Assembly: GCA_965116015.1 (NCBI GenBank)
Contig: OZ220477.1
Coordinates: 1,984,001 to 2,048,000, forward strand
Length of the DNA: 64,000 nucleotides
Direction: 5' to 3'
From: S5-327 sp965116015
GTDB lineage: Bacteria; Chloroflexota; Dehalococcoidia; Lucifugimonadales; Australimonadaceae
Both the position numbers and the translations under genes were made by a program. Positions 35,364 through 42,177 of the stretch are shown here, piece after piece (position 1 is the stretch's first letter; each line of letters begins with the position of its first letter). The notes under the pieces were generated by a model, which was given only the letters and a program-made list of their open reading frames with translations, had not been told where the DNA came from and made no database searches.

Positions 35364-35519
35364 CTAGCCACTATTGCACTCCCTTTTCGCTGGGTCGGCG
35401 GACTTGGGCGTGGTGGAGAGCAGCGCCGCTGCGATATCCCTGATAGGTCGGTTGATCGGCTCTGGGAGCGAGGGAGGCTGGTCTCCGCGCTTCTTGCTCG
35501 CAGGCTTATCCTTCTCCAT
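35364..35519 (-). CDS. Small conserved ORF of the element backbone (51 aa)
   Basis: 51 residues (MEKDKPASKKRGDQPPSLPE, then PINRPIRDIAAALLSTTPKS). A homologue of 48 residues lies at the same relative place in element B (46576-46722), with the PEPINRP-RDIAAALLST-PKS core conserved while flanking DNA has diverged. That pattern argues for real coding. It has a Lys/Pro-rich head, one short amphipathic helix and no known domain. It overlaps the preceding zinc-ribbon ORF by 14 bp. Confidence 0.6.
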   Translation of the reverse strand: MEKDKPASKKRGDQPPSLPEPINRPIRDIAAALLSTTPKSADPAKRECNSG

Positions 35520-35682
35520 GACGCATCCTCCTTCTCCGTGCTGCTTGGTATGCAACCAGCTGGGCTGAGCACTCTCCGCACTGCGTCTTGCCATCCCTCG
35601 CGGGGCGTTTCCCGCAGTAGGTGCAGAGACCCCTCTCCTTGAGTTGCAGGCGGCGGCGCCTTGCTGATTCAGCGTTGCCCAT
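35506..35682 (-). CDS. Small zinc-ribbon protein (58 aa)
   Basis: 58 residues from the ATG at 35682, with AAGGGA about 7 bp upstream. It has a basic helix (AESARRRRLQLKERG), then a four-Cys zinc knuckle CTYC...CGEC, then a basic tail (AARRRRMRHGEG). It could bind DNA or RNA. It overlaps the end of the HNH gene by 14 bp and the next small ORF by 14 bp, so it belongs to the restriction operon. Element B holds only a deletion scar of it. Confidence 0.6.
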   Translation of the reverse strand: MGNAESARRRRLQLKERGLCTYCGKRPARDGKTQCGECSAQLVAYQAARRRRMRHGEG

Positions 35683-36343
35683 CCCGTTCCCTTCCCAGGT
35701 ACTCACGAACTGCCTGCTTCACTCGCTCAGATGCCCGTGCGACTGGCCCGATGCTGGCGATGGAGTGTACTCGTCCTTTCTCATCGAATGTGAAGTCGTC
35801 GCGGTAGGCACGGTTACAGAACTGGCATTGGGGAATGATGTTGTCGATGTCGTCGGCTGGCTTCTCAGGGTCGCGGTGTCCCTGCTGTAGTTCGATGAGA
35901 TCTCCGGTGTAGCGAACATCGGGGCGTCCCTCGTATGCGCCGCAGGTGAGGCACTTGCTCCCGTATGTCGCCTTCAAGTCACTGAACGTTTGAGCATTCA
36001 GCCGTCCACGATGCCTTGCCTGCTCACTAGCCCATTCTGGGGATGGGTGATATGGGTCGAGCTTGTGCCACCCGCCATCTCCTGTGAGGCTCCACCCGCT
36101 CCGTTTCAGATGCCGAACCTGCTGGTCGCGCCCCGCGTTCGGATACAGCATCCGCACTGCATCAGATATAGCGTCCTTGTGGACGCCTTGATGGGAATCT
36201 CGACGGATCCACAGCATCGCCAACCAGACCCACTGGTATGTGCCGCGTCCGGGGAGACGCACGCCGTGTTGATGGAGGTACTGCTTATGGATGTCGCAGA
36301 CCTCCACCCACGCCTGCTCTAGTTCTTGGGCAGTCGGCAACAA
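35669..36343 (-). CDS. HNH endonuclease of a restriction-modification pair
   Basis: 224 residues from a TTG at 36343, two bases after the methyltransferase stop. The N-terminal 110 residues are helical and unlike known domains (possibly target recognition). The C-terminal HNH module reads CLTCGA, ELQQGHRDPEKPADDIDNI, IPQCQFCNRAYRDDF, with two CXXC zinc pairs, the catalytic His in QGH and the final Asn. A nuclease directly behind a DNA methyltransferase makes it the restriction subunit of a Type II-like system. Recognition sequence unknown. Confidence 0.8.
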   Translation of the reverse strand: MLPTAQELEQAWVEVCDIHKQYLHQHGVRLPGRGTYQWVWLAMLWIRRDSHQGVHKDAISDAVRMLYPNAGRDQQVRHLKRSGWSLTGDGGWHKLDPYHPSPEWASEQARHRGRLNAQTFSDLKATYGSKCLTCGAYEGRPDVRYTGDLIELQQGHRDPEKPADDIDNIIPQCQFCNRAYRDDFTFDEKGRVHSIASIGPVARASERVKQAVREYLGRERDGQR

Positions 36344-36345
36344 TG

Positions 36346-37239
36346 CTACTCTCCCTGCTGGATGCGCCGGTTTGCGATCTCAGCCATCTGCTCGTCAATC
36401 TCGAACCCGACGAACTCCCTGCCTTCTGCGAGGGCGGCAACGCCAGATGTGCCGCAGCCAGCGAATGGGTCGAGCGTCAAGCTGCCTGAAACGCTGAATA
36501 TGCGAATAAGGTGACGGCACAAATCCACGGGCTTCGTCGTCATATGCTGGTGCCGCTCCCTCGGTTTCGGGACAGGCATCAGTGTGCCGGGGAACATATC
36601 AGGTTGAACGACAGGATTCGATACATCAATCAGACCTGTCTCGTGCTCTAGCCAGTTCTCGATGAATGTTCCCGCCTTCGGAGCCTGCGCCAGCACGATA
36701 ATCTCCATCTGCGGGCGTAGCTGGGGAGTCTTGCGACCACCTAGCTTACGGATGATCTCGGACTTCTCATCTTCAGACAGCGCCATCTTCCGTACGAAGT
36801 GCTCTTGGGAGAAAGCCTTCGCTTGCCCGCTGTACTGCCAAGCAAGCATGTCCCGGATTTCGAACCCCGCCGACTCAATCGCCATAGCCGTCCGATGCGA
36901 CAGCCTGGGCTGCGCGAAGCAGAGGAAGAATCCGCCCGGCTTGAGCACACGCATCAGTTCCTCAGAGATGGGGGTCAGGAACTCCTGTAGCCGTACGCCC
37001 TGCTTGGGATCGAACTTCATCCCAACGGGGAGGCTGCCTATCACCCCTGCGTTCTTCACCCTGCCCCAAAGCCGCTCGTGGTTCCACTCGTCGCCCATCC
37101 CGTCAATGAAGTACGGGGGATCGGTGATAACCAGAGACACCGAGTTCTCAGGTAGCGAAAGCAGCCCCAACCGGCAATCCATCGCCTGTATGCGCTGACT
37201 CTGCTCAATCAGCGCGTCACGCCCCATCATCGTCGTCAT
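36346..37239 (-). CDS. Site-specific DNA methyltransferase, beta class
   Basis: 297 residues. Motif IV ITDPPYFIDGMGDEW lies near the N-terminus (about residue 40) and motif I LDPFAGCGTSGVAALAEGRE at the C-terminus, the order of beta-class amino-methyltransferases. DPPY fits N6-adenine or N4-cytosine methylation. VLKPGGFFLCFAQPRLSHRT and GFEIDEQMAEIANRRI complete the SAM fold. The start overlaps the HTH gene stop by 4 bp and the HNH gene follows after 2 bp, so the order is HTH-M-R. In element B only the first few codons of this gene remain (46781-46814). Confidence 0.9.
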   Translation of the reverse strand: MTTMMGRDALIEQSQRIQAMDCRLGLLSLPENSVSLVITDPPYFIDGMGDEWNHERLWGRVKNAGVIGSLPVGMKFDPKQGVRLQEFLTPISEELMRVLKPGGFFLCFAQPRLSHRTAMAIESAGFEIRDMLAWQYSGQAKAFSQEHFVRKMALSEDEKSEIIRKLGGRKTPQLRPQMEIIVLAQAPKAGTFIENWLEHETGLIDVSNPVVQPDMFPGTLMPVPKPRERHQHMTTKPVDLCRHLIRIFSVSGSLTLDPFAGCGTSGVAALAEGREFVGFEIDEQMAEIANRRIQQGE

Positions 37240-37439
37240 GACTTTCTCCTACGTTTCTTCTTGCCCCGAAGCAGTCGGTCAACGTCCTCCTTTGGTATCC
37301 GCACTACTCGCACTGGCAATGCCGCACGAGTTAGTTCGCCTCGCTTGAGCAGCCGTCGCACCGTAGGTTGCGACACCCTGAGAATCGCAGCCGCCTCTGC
37401 AACTGTCAACACCTTATTCGACTCTTCTGGTTCTCTCAT
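37236..37439 (-). CDS. Excisionase/MerR-like HTH DNA-binding protein
   Basis: 67 residues with a winged HTH of the excisionase type: LTVAEAAAILRVSQPTVRRL, LKRGELTRAALPVRVVRIPK, EDVDRLL and a basic tail (RGKKKRRRKS). A near-identical copy sits at 46814-47008 in element B. It is divergent from the transposase with about 145 bp between starts, so it may control both the transposase and the restriction operon it heads, like a controller protein. A transposition accessory role is the alternative. Confidence 0.8.
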   Translation of the reverse strand: MREPEESNKVLTVAEAAAILRVSQPTVRRLLKRGELTRAALPVRVVRIPKEDVDRLLRGKKKRRRKS

Positions 37440-37490
37440 ATCCTCTACTATGCTCTGATGGTTCTTTGTAGTCTCTAGTATTCATAAATG

Positions 37491-37501
37491 CTCTAAAAGA
37501 G
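37491..37501. promoter_or_regulatory. Candidate operator CTCTAAAAGAG upstream of tnpA
   Basis: A short palindrome (CTCT/AGAG arms) lying 22 bp before the transposase -35 box, between the divergent HTH and transposase genes. The identical sequence lies at the identical distance in element B (47052-47062). The HTH protein is the obvious candidate ligand; this is inference. Confidence 0.4.
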
Positions 37502-37523
37502 TCAATAGGTATCACATATGTCC

Positions 37524-37552
37524 TTGACTATTCTGCTGAGTCATGGTAGAGT
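37524..37552 (+). promoter_or_regulatory. Transposase promoter (TTGACT-17-TAGAGT)
   Basis: A -35 box TTGACT at 37524-37529 and a -10 box TAGAGT at 37547-37552 with ideal 17-bp spacing, 31 bp before the transposase ATG. The same boxes are conserved in element B at 47085-47113. Confidence 0.6.
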
Positions 37553-37583
37553 GGGACGAAATGACCCAGCCCTAGAGGTGAAC

Positions 37584-38528
37584 ATGGCGCAATGCGGTCC
37601 AGGTCGGTATGAGCGAAAGGGAATCAGCCTGAAAGAAGCAGTGAAGCTTGCGGCAGACAACGCCGCAGCTGAGCAGTGGTTCGAGAGCGTTCGCTGGCCT
37701 GACGGCGTACGATGCCCACGCTGCGATGGAAGCAACATCCTCGAACGCAAGAACCGCAAGCCGATGCCCTACAAATGCCGATCCTGCAACCGCAACTTCT
37801 CGGTCAAGGTGGGAACAGTGATGCAGGCGAGCAAGATCCGCTACGGCGACTGGTGGCTCGCCTGCTACCTGCACTCCACGAACCTCAAGGGCGTGTCCAG
37901 CATGAAGCTGTCGCGCGACCTCGGACTCACCCAGAAGCACGCGTGGCACCTGCTCCACCGCATCCGCAAGGCTTGGGACGATGGCAGCACCCCGCGCTTC
38001 GACGGAGAGGTCGAAGCCGATGAGACCTACATCGGGGGCAAGGAGCGGAACAAGCACGAGTCGAAGAAGCTGCGCGAGGGGCGAGGCGCAGTCGGCAAGG
38101 TCGCAGTCGTCGGCGTGAAAGACCGCGATACCGGCATGGTCAAGGCAAAGGTCGTTCCGTCAACCGACGCCCGCACGCTACAAGGATTCGTCGAAGAAGC
38201 CACTGAGCCTGAAGCCACCGTCTACACCGACGAGGCGCGTGCGTATCAGGGGATCAACCGCCAACACGAGGCGGTCGCCCATAGCGCGAAGGAGTTCGTG
38301 TACGGGCATGCCCACACGAACGGGATCGAGAGCATGTGGTCGATGATGAAGCGCGGCTATATGGGCGTGTACCACCACTGGAGCGCCAAGCACTGCCAGC
38401 GGTATGTTGACGAGTACGCCGGACGGCATAACGCCCGCCCGCTCGACACCATCAAGATACTGGCGCGAATCGTAGTCGGGATGAATGGCAAACGCCTGAC
38501 TTACCCCCAGCTCATCGGCACGGTATAA
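37584..38528 (+). CDS. IS1595-family (ISXO2-like) transposase of element A
   Basis: 314 residues from the ATG at 37584, preceded by AGAGGTG; the frame is open further up but that part overlaps the promoter. An N-terminal zinc ribbon (CPRCDGSNI and YKCRSCN) is followed by an HTH region (SSMKLSRDLGLTQKHAWHLL). The DDE-type catalytic core shows EADETYIGGKERNKHE, VYTDEARAYQGIN and HTNGIESMWSMMKRGY. This is the DDE_Tnp_IS1595 layout. By my reading it differs from the copy in element B at four positions. Confidence 0.95.
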   Translation: MAQCGPGRYERKGISLKEAVKLAADNAAAEQWFESVRWPDGVRCPRCDGSNILERKNRKPMPYKCRSCNRNFSVKVGTVMQASKIRYGDWWLACYLHSTNLKGVSSMKLSRDLGLTQKHAWHLLHRIRKAWDDGSTPRFDGEVEADETYIGGKERNKHESKKLREGRGAVGKVAVVGVKDRDTGMVKAKVVPSTDARTLQGFVEEATEPEATVYTDEARAYQGINRQHEAVAHSAKEFVYGHAHTNGIESMWSMMKRGYMGVYHHWSAKHCQRYVDEYAGRHNARPLDTIKILARIVVGMNGKRLTYPQLIGTV

Positions 38529-38556
38529 TGGGGGCAGTACGCAGAGTGAAGGAGTG

Positions 38557-38757
38557 ATGAGAGTGAATTTCCTAGCGATATCGTGGGGCGTGATTCTCGT
38601 GGGCATATTCTTAGTGCTGGCATATGGGGTGTTCACTTTTCATAGTGTCGGAGTGCCTGCGGTTTTGACGCAACTGCTTGGTGCTTACCTCATGGTTCCT
38701 TTCCCGCCCGCTGCGGCTGTAGTCGCAGTAGAGACTCCTCGCAGGATTCGGATGTAA
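38557..38757 (+). CDS. Small membrane protein downstream of transposase A
   Basis: About 66 residues. It holds two hydrophobic stretches, FLAISWGVILVGIFLVLAYG and VGVPAVLTQLLGAYLMVPF, and a basic end (ETPRRIRM). AAGGAG at 38549-38554 would best serve a GTG start at 38563; the ATG at 38557 is the other option. It lies 28 bp after the transposase stop. I do not recognise a family, and element B has no counterpart. Confidence 0.5.
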   Translation: MRVNFLAISWGVILVGIFLVLAYGVFTFHSVGVPAVLTQLLGAYLMVPFPPAAAVVAVETPRRIRM

Positions 38758-38769
38758 GGGAGAGCACTG

Positions 38770-39411
38770 ATGGCTAATCGATTTGCTGCGACATCCCCGG
38801 ATTACCCGCTCAGCATAAGCAGACTCGAAACTCGCATCGGGTCAGATCCAGCCAAGAAGGGATGGTATGAGGTCTCCTCCAAGCACCAGCGAAGAGCTAA
38901 TCAGTTCCTGAAAGCTACACGAGAGCTTGCGCAGAAGAGGATACTAACGGCTGGCGAGCGCATGCGCGTATCCAACAACGCGTGGGGAGCTCTGTCCCAA
39001 ACCGTCAAGGCTATCGCGGCATTGCACGGATGGACTGTAGTGGGGCCTGAGTCAACAAAGAACTTTGTGAGAGAACTTGGGCGCCGAGCGAAAGACCCAA
39101 ACATCAGTTCAATGATAGGCGGTATCTATGCGCTGCACGAGAATTACTATGCGGATCACTCGCTTGAAGCGGAGGTGCGAGAGGCTCCCCACAATACCGC
39201 CGCATTGATAGACCGCCTTTGGGATGCTGCGCCAAGTCTCGAAAGCGGGAAGAAACCTGATGGCGCACGAGACATGCAGCAACGGCGGATTTTCAAGGAG
39301 AATCACACGCCTCACCAGAGAGCGAGGGTTCGCAATGACCTGCGAGCGAAGAGTAAGCAAGAGACAAGGCGAGCCATACCGAGTGTGTTCCGCTCCCCAC
39401 GAGTGCGGTAA
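38770..39411 (+). CDS. HEPN/PaREP1-like protein, cargo of element A
   Basis: 213 residues with GGGAG before the ATG. The central helical part reads RVSNNAWGALSQTVKAIAAL, HGWTVVGP, then a second pair of helices with ALHENYYADHS. The A/S-x-x-x-WGALxxxVKAIAxxHGW pattern is typical of PaREP1-type HEPN-like proteins. Element B carries a distant relative with the same pattern (48134-48772). The C-terminal 50 residues are strongly basic (RARVRNDLRAKSKQETRR). HEPN proteins include RNases and partners of nucleotidyltransferases; an RX4-6H catalytic motif is not obvious here. Confidence 0.55.
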   Translation: MANRFAATSPDYPLSISRLETRIGSDPAKKGWYEVSSKHQRRANQFLKATRELAQKRILTAGERMRVSNNAWGALSQTVKAIAALHGWTVVGPESTKNFVRELGRRAKDPNISSMIGGIYALHENYYADHSLEAEVREAPHNTAALIDRLWDAAPSLESGKKPDGARDMQQRRIFKENHTPHQRARVRNDLRAKSKQETRRAIPSVFRSPRVR

Positions 39412-39442
39412 TTGCCAGAGAGCGAAAGGACAAGTGATGTAA

Positions 39443-39772
39443 ATGGCAACACTAGAAGAAAATCTGACGACAGCAGCTGATGCCGCAAAGAACTTGGGAG
39501 ATTGGCTCGACGATAGAGAGGTATATATAACGAAGGATGTTCATCGAGCTATAGCAATGCTGCATTCTAGCCTGGTAGATGCAATGAATAAAGTACAATC
39601 AGGAGAGATGGAACAGGCACTAGATATTATGCGACCCACGGAAGTTCTAGCTGGTGTAATCGAGTACGTTGTAATGTACTCCCCCGACGAAAGAATGGGT
39701 GAAGAAGTAAAAGACTTCGCTACCAGAGCATTCCTAACTGCAAGTACAGCCAGACATCAACTGGGGTGGTAG
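39443..39772 (+). CDS. Hypothetical helical protein, cargo of element A
   Basis: 109 residues, nearly all alpha-helical by composition (ATLEENLTTAADAAKNLGDW, RAIAMLHSSLVDAMNKVQSG). It has no membrane segment or known motif. Base composition is more AT-rich than the chromosome. It ends 21 bp before the right inverted repeat. It may be another HEPN-like or antitoxin-like passenger, but nothing specific supports that. Confidence 0.5.
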   Translation: MATLEENLTTAADAAKNLGDWLDDREVYITKDVHRAIAMLHSSLVDAMNKVQSGEMEQALDIMRPTEVLAGVIEYVVMYSPDERMGEEVKDFATRAFLTASTARHQLGW

Positions 39773-39792
39773 TTTCGACATCTGCCGCTCAA

Positions 39793-39818
39793 CGCGTGTC
39801 ATTTGGGATATAATCCCC
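39793..39818 (-). repeat. Right terminal inverted repeat of element A
   Basis: 26 bp, the exact reverse complement of 33509-33534. Read outward it contains TATAAT (39808-39813 area) just inside the element end. Confidence 0.95.
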
Positions 39819-39826
39819 AAATAAAG
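39819..39826. repeat. Right target-site duplication of element A (AAATAAAG)
   Basis: Exact copy of 33501-33508. Removing the element and one copy restores the reading frame of the DndB-like gene. Confidence 0.93.
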
Positions 39827-40829
39827 ATACCAAATGAATTGCAGGGCTGGGAAGATCTTTCCATAGAAGAACGTGCCCCAGCTCTATCAGAGTGCCTCGC
39901 GGAATATGGGATTCCTGACACTGAGTGGAGGGGAGATACTAGTCCCGATTGATGGACAGCATCGTGCAAAAGCGCTTGGTTTCGCCATGACCGGCACTAA
40001 TAGCGACGGGAAATCCATCCCAGGCATAAAGGGCAACACCGCGCTTGCCGAAGACTACGCGCCTGTTATACTGATGCGATTCAATGGCCCAGGGGTGCGT
40101 CGAATATTCAACAAGATCAATCGATACGCCAGAGCCACATCAAAAGGACAGAACATCATCACGGACGACGATGACTCTCTCGCTGTCCTCACACGAGAAT
40201 TGCTTGGCGAAGATGGCCTTATCCCTGCCAGACTAGTGCGGATTGACGCAAACACGCTCACCGCAAAAGCTCCTGAATTCACGACGCTCGCCACGTTTTA
40301 CGAAGCCAATATAGCTATAGTACTTGGACTTGGACTAGAGGGTCCAGGCAAACCGCAAGGCATGAATGACGGGAAGAGAGAAGTTGCCACAGAAGCCGCA
40401 CGACGTATATGGGAAACTCTTCTCCAGCGCGTTGACCTCTTCTCCGCGGCTTTGGCGGACACCACGGAGCGGGGAGACGGCGCGCGCATCAGAATTCGCG
40501 AAGAAACACTGCTCGGCAAACCCATTGGGCAACTAGCTCTGGTCCGCGCCTTTATGGAGATGCGCGAACGCTGTGCTGGGATTCACGAGACAACCCTTTG
40601 CGACCGCCTTAACCGCATCGACTGGAGCATCGACGCCGATCTCTGGAGGGGCGTACTCGTGGCCCCGAATGGTCGCGTCCTCGCTGGCAAGACCACCGTA
40701 AACAGGGCAGCTATATTCATTGCCCACCTCGGCGGCGTCCAGCTAACAGCTGGAGAGCGCGAGACGCTCCTCGAAGCAATCCACGGCGAAGACTGGCGTA
40801 GCCACCAGCTTCCCAATCCCGTGGCGTAA
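39827..40829 (+). pseudogene. DndB-like (DGQHR) gene, 3' fragment downstream of element A
   Basis: It begins IPNELQGWEDLSIEER in frame with the 5' fragment (33413-33508), then shifts frame at about 39870-39873. In the next frame it continues VPQLYQSASRNMGFLTLSGG, EILVPIDGQHRAKALGFAMT and onward for 318 residues to 40829. IDGQHR is the diagnostic DGQHR motif of DndB-type proteins. Family members usually have an extra stretch between SIEER and the GFLTL part, so the frame change may mark a deletion of roughly 60 codons as well as an indel; that size is from memory of the family. DndB binds DNA and regulates dnd genes in phosphorothioation systems. A GTG at 39873 could still start the 3' part. 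Confidence 0.8.
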
Positions 40830-40887
40830 TCCCCGCCCGTGCTATCATTCTCCTAACCCGCTAACCCTTCCCTGAGAAACCCGCCGC

Positions 40888-41399
40888 ATGGTCCTCCCTC
40901 CTCCAAGTGGCTCTCCCTCCGCCGCGGCTTACTTATACCGCTGCATTGCGTTAACCAGCCTTGCACTCGTCGCGCTTGCTCTAACGCTCGCTGCCTGCGC
41001 GCAGCTGACTCCCACGCCAACCCCCGCTCCTACCTCTACCCTCACGCCCACGCTGCCCCCGACTCCTACGCTCTGGTGGAATTCGCTCCAAATTTCCACG
41101 CCCGAGTCGACTCCCGCGCCAACACCAACTCACACCACCGCGCCGACTCCCACGCTTGCGGCAACCCCCACACCCGCGCCAACCGCTACGCCTACGCCGG
41201 TGCCGGACTTACCCCCTTCGCAAGCAGCCTTCACCTTTGACTTGAAAGAACTGGTGACTGCTTACGAACAAAACAAAGTGCTTGCCAATACGCGTTTGCG
41301 TTTCCTTGAAAATGGCTTGCAGCCTGTCACTACTAGTGGTTTCGTCGCGGACATCGAACAATTTTACTTCGAGCTTCATCCTGAAGAAGGCATGTTTTA
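40888..41399 (+). pseudogene. Secreted lipoprotein protease gene, 5' fragment upstream of element B
   Basis: An N-terminal signal peptide with lipobox (LALVALALTLAAC) leads into a Thr/Pro low-complexity linker (about residues 40-110). It continues into LKELVTAYEQNKVLANTRLR, the start of a tRNA_anti-like OB-fold domain. The frame is cut at EEGMF by element B. Joined across the element to 48873 it reads EEGMFYGSGVDCYYED, completing the OB-fold. Likely a surface-anchored protein in the intact ancestor. Confidence 0.8.
41392..41399. repeat. Left target-site duplication of element B (ATGTTTTA)
   Basis: The octamer ATGTTTTA precedes the left inverted repeat of element B and is repeated exactly at 48873-48880. 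Confidence 0.93.
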
Positions 41400-41426
41400 G
41401 GGGATTATATCCCAAATGACACGCAG
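41400..41426 (+). repeat. Left terminal inverted repeat of element B
   Basis: 27 bp, exact reverse complement of 48846-48872. The first 24-25 bases are identical to the ends of element A; the two elements differ after GACACGC. Confidence 0.95.
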
Positions 41427-41457
41427 CCTGAGCGATGCGCACGCTCCTGCGTCCGGG

Positions 41458-42135
41458 CTAGGGGTTGCTGGCTACAGCGTATTGGTTGTAGCCGAGGCCG
41501 CGAACGTGCGGCTCCCGGTGGAGCAGATTGCGCAGGCGCCCTAGCTCCGCTGCGTCCCAGCCCATCGCTTCCGCGACCGCCTCGTCCCACAGACGCCGCA
41601 CCTCGCATTCCCCGTCGCGGAACTGCGGGACGATCGTCTCCCGCGTACGCTCCCAGCAGTCCGCAAGAACTTGGCGGATGCGGTCATCCTTGATGTCAGG
41701 AACCCTCAGATTGCCCGCCTCCGTCGTGCTGTAGATGGGGAAATTGATTTTCCTTCCAGGGTGTCGCATCAGCTGAAGGCGGCCTGCTGTTGAGTTGATG
41801 AATACGGCGAGCGCTTTCGCTTCGGTGGGCGATAACCCGCTTACCGGCATCCATCCGTTGCCGACATAGCACTCGTCGCTCGCGACTGCGGTCAGGCGTG
41901 CGGTTCCCGTGTCTTGCCCAGCCGTCATTAGCAGGTATCCGGCCTTTAGCAGGATATTATCGACTTCGGGGTAGGAGCCGCCGCTGGCTCGCCGGATGGT
42001 CTCGTTGCGGTTCTTGGGGATCCAGTGCTGGTCGGGTTGGCTCTGTATCCTCGTTTGTCCATCAGCGCTTTTGGACTTCAAAATCGGGAAACTGCTGGAA
42101 TCGTGGGCGGTTGCCCGTTTAAAAGAACCGCGCAA
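41458..42135 (-). pseudogene. C-terminal (target-recognition) part of the Type ISP-like enzyme, after an in-frame TAG
   Basis: 225 residues from a possible TTG at 42135. This is the same reading frame as the large upstream ORF, separated only by the TAG at 42154-42156. Features are AGYLLMTAGQDTGTARLTAV, GNGWMPVSGLSPTEAKALAV, FINSTAGRLQLM, and RLWDEAVAEAMGWDAAELGR. These match the C-terminal specificity region expected after an N6-adenine methylase of a single-chain restriction enzyme. Alone it would lack the methylase core. It is likely part of one broken gene, unless the stop is read through. Confidence 0.7.
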
Positions 42136-42177
42136 AAGGCGGCCTGTCTCATCCTAATGAGACAGGCCGCCTTTTGC
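42132..42177. repeat. Perfect 21-bp inverted repeat with 4-nt loop inside the Type ISP-like gene
   Basis: The left arm 42132-42152 (GCAAAAGGCGG then CCTGTCTCAT) and right arm 42157-42177 are exact reverse complements, with loop CCTA. On the coding (minus) strand the loop supplies the in-frame TAG at 42156-42154. Reading continues in frame on both sides. It has the shape of a factor-independent terminator stem with a T-run, or of a small palindromic insertion. Confidence 0.9.

Larger units (their letters stand above)
33509..39818. mobile_element. Element A: IS1595-family cargo transposon, 6310 bp
   Basis: It is bounded by perfect 26-bp terminal inverted repeats (33509-33534 and 39793-39818, beginning GGGGATTATATCCC) and a perfect 8-bp target duplication. 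After one mismatch the inverted repeat continues for six more bases. Contents, left to right: membrane protein, Panacea (DUF4065) protein, KilA-N protein, two small ORFs, HNH nuclease, beta-class DNA methyltransferase, HTH protein (all minus); then the ISXO2/IS1595 transposase, a small membrane protein, a HEPN-like protein and an unknown protein (plus). An ordinary IS1595 carries only the transposase plus at most one passenger gene, so this is a large cargo-bearing relative. It interrupts the DndB-like gene. Confidence 0.93.

Noticed and set aside
42154..42156. TAG as pyrrolysine or other recoded amino acid
   Set aside because: No sign of pyl genes, and the TAG lies in the loop of a perfect palindrome, so insertion or mutation is simpler. 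Kept only as a test in the finding.
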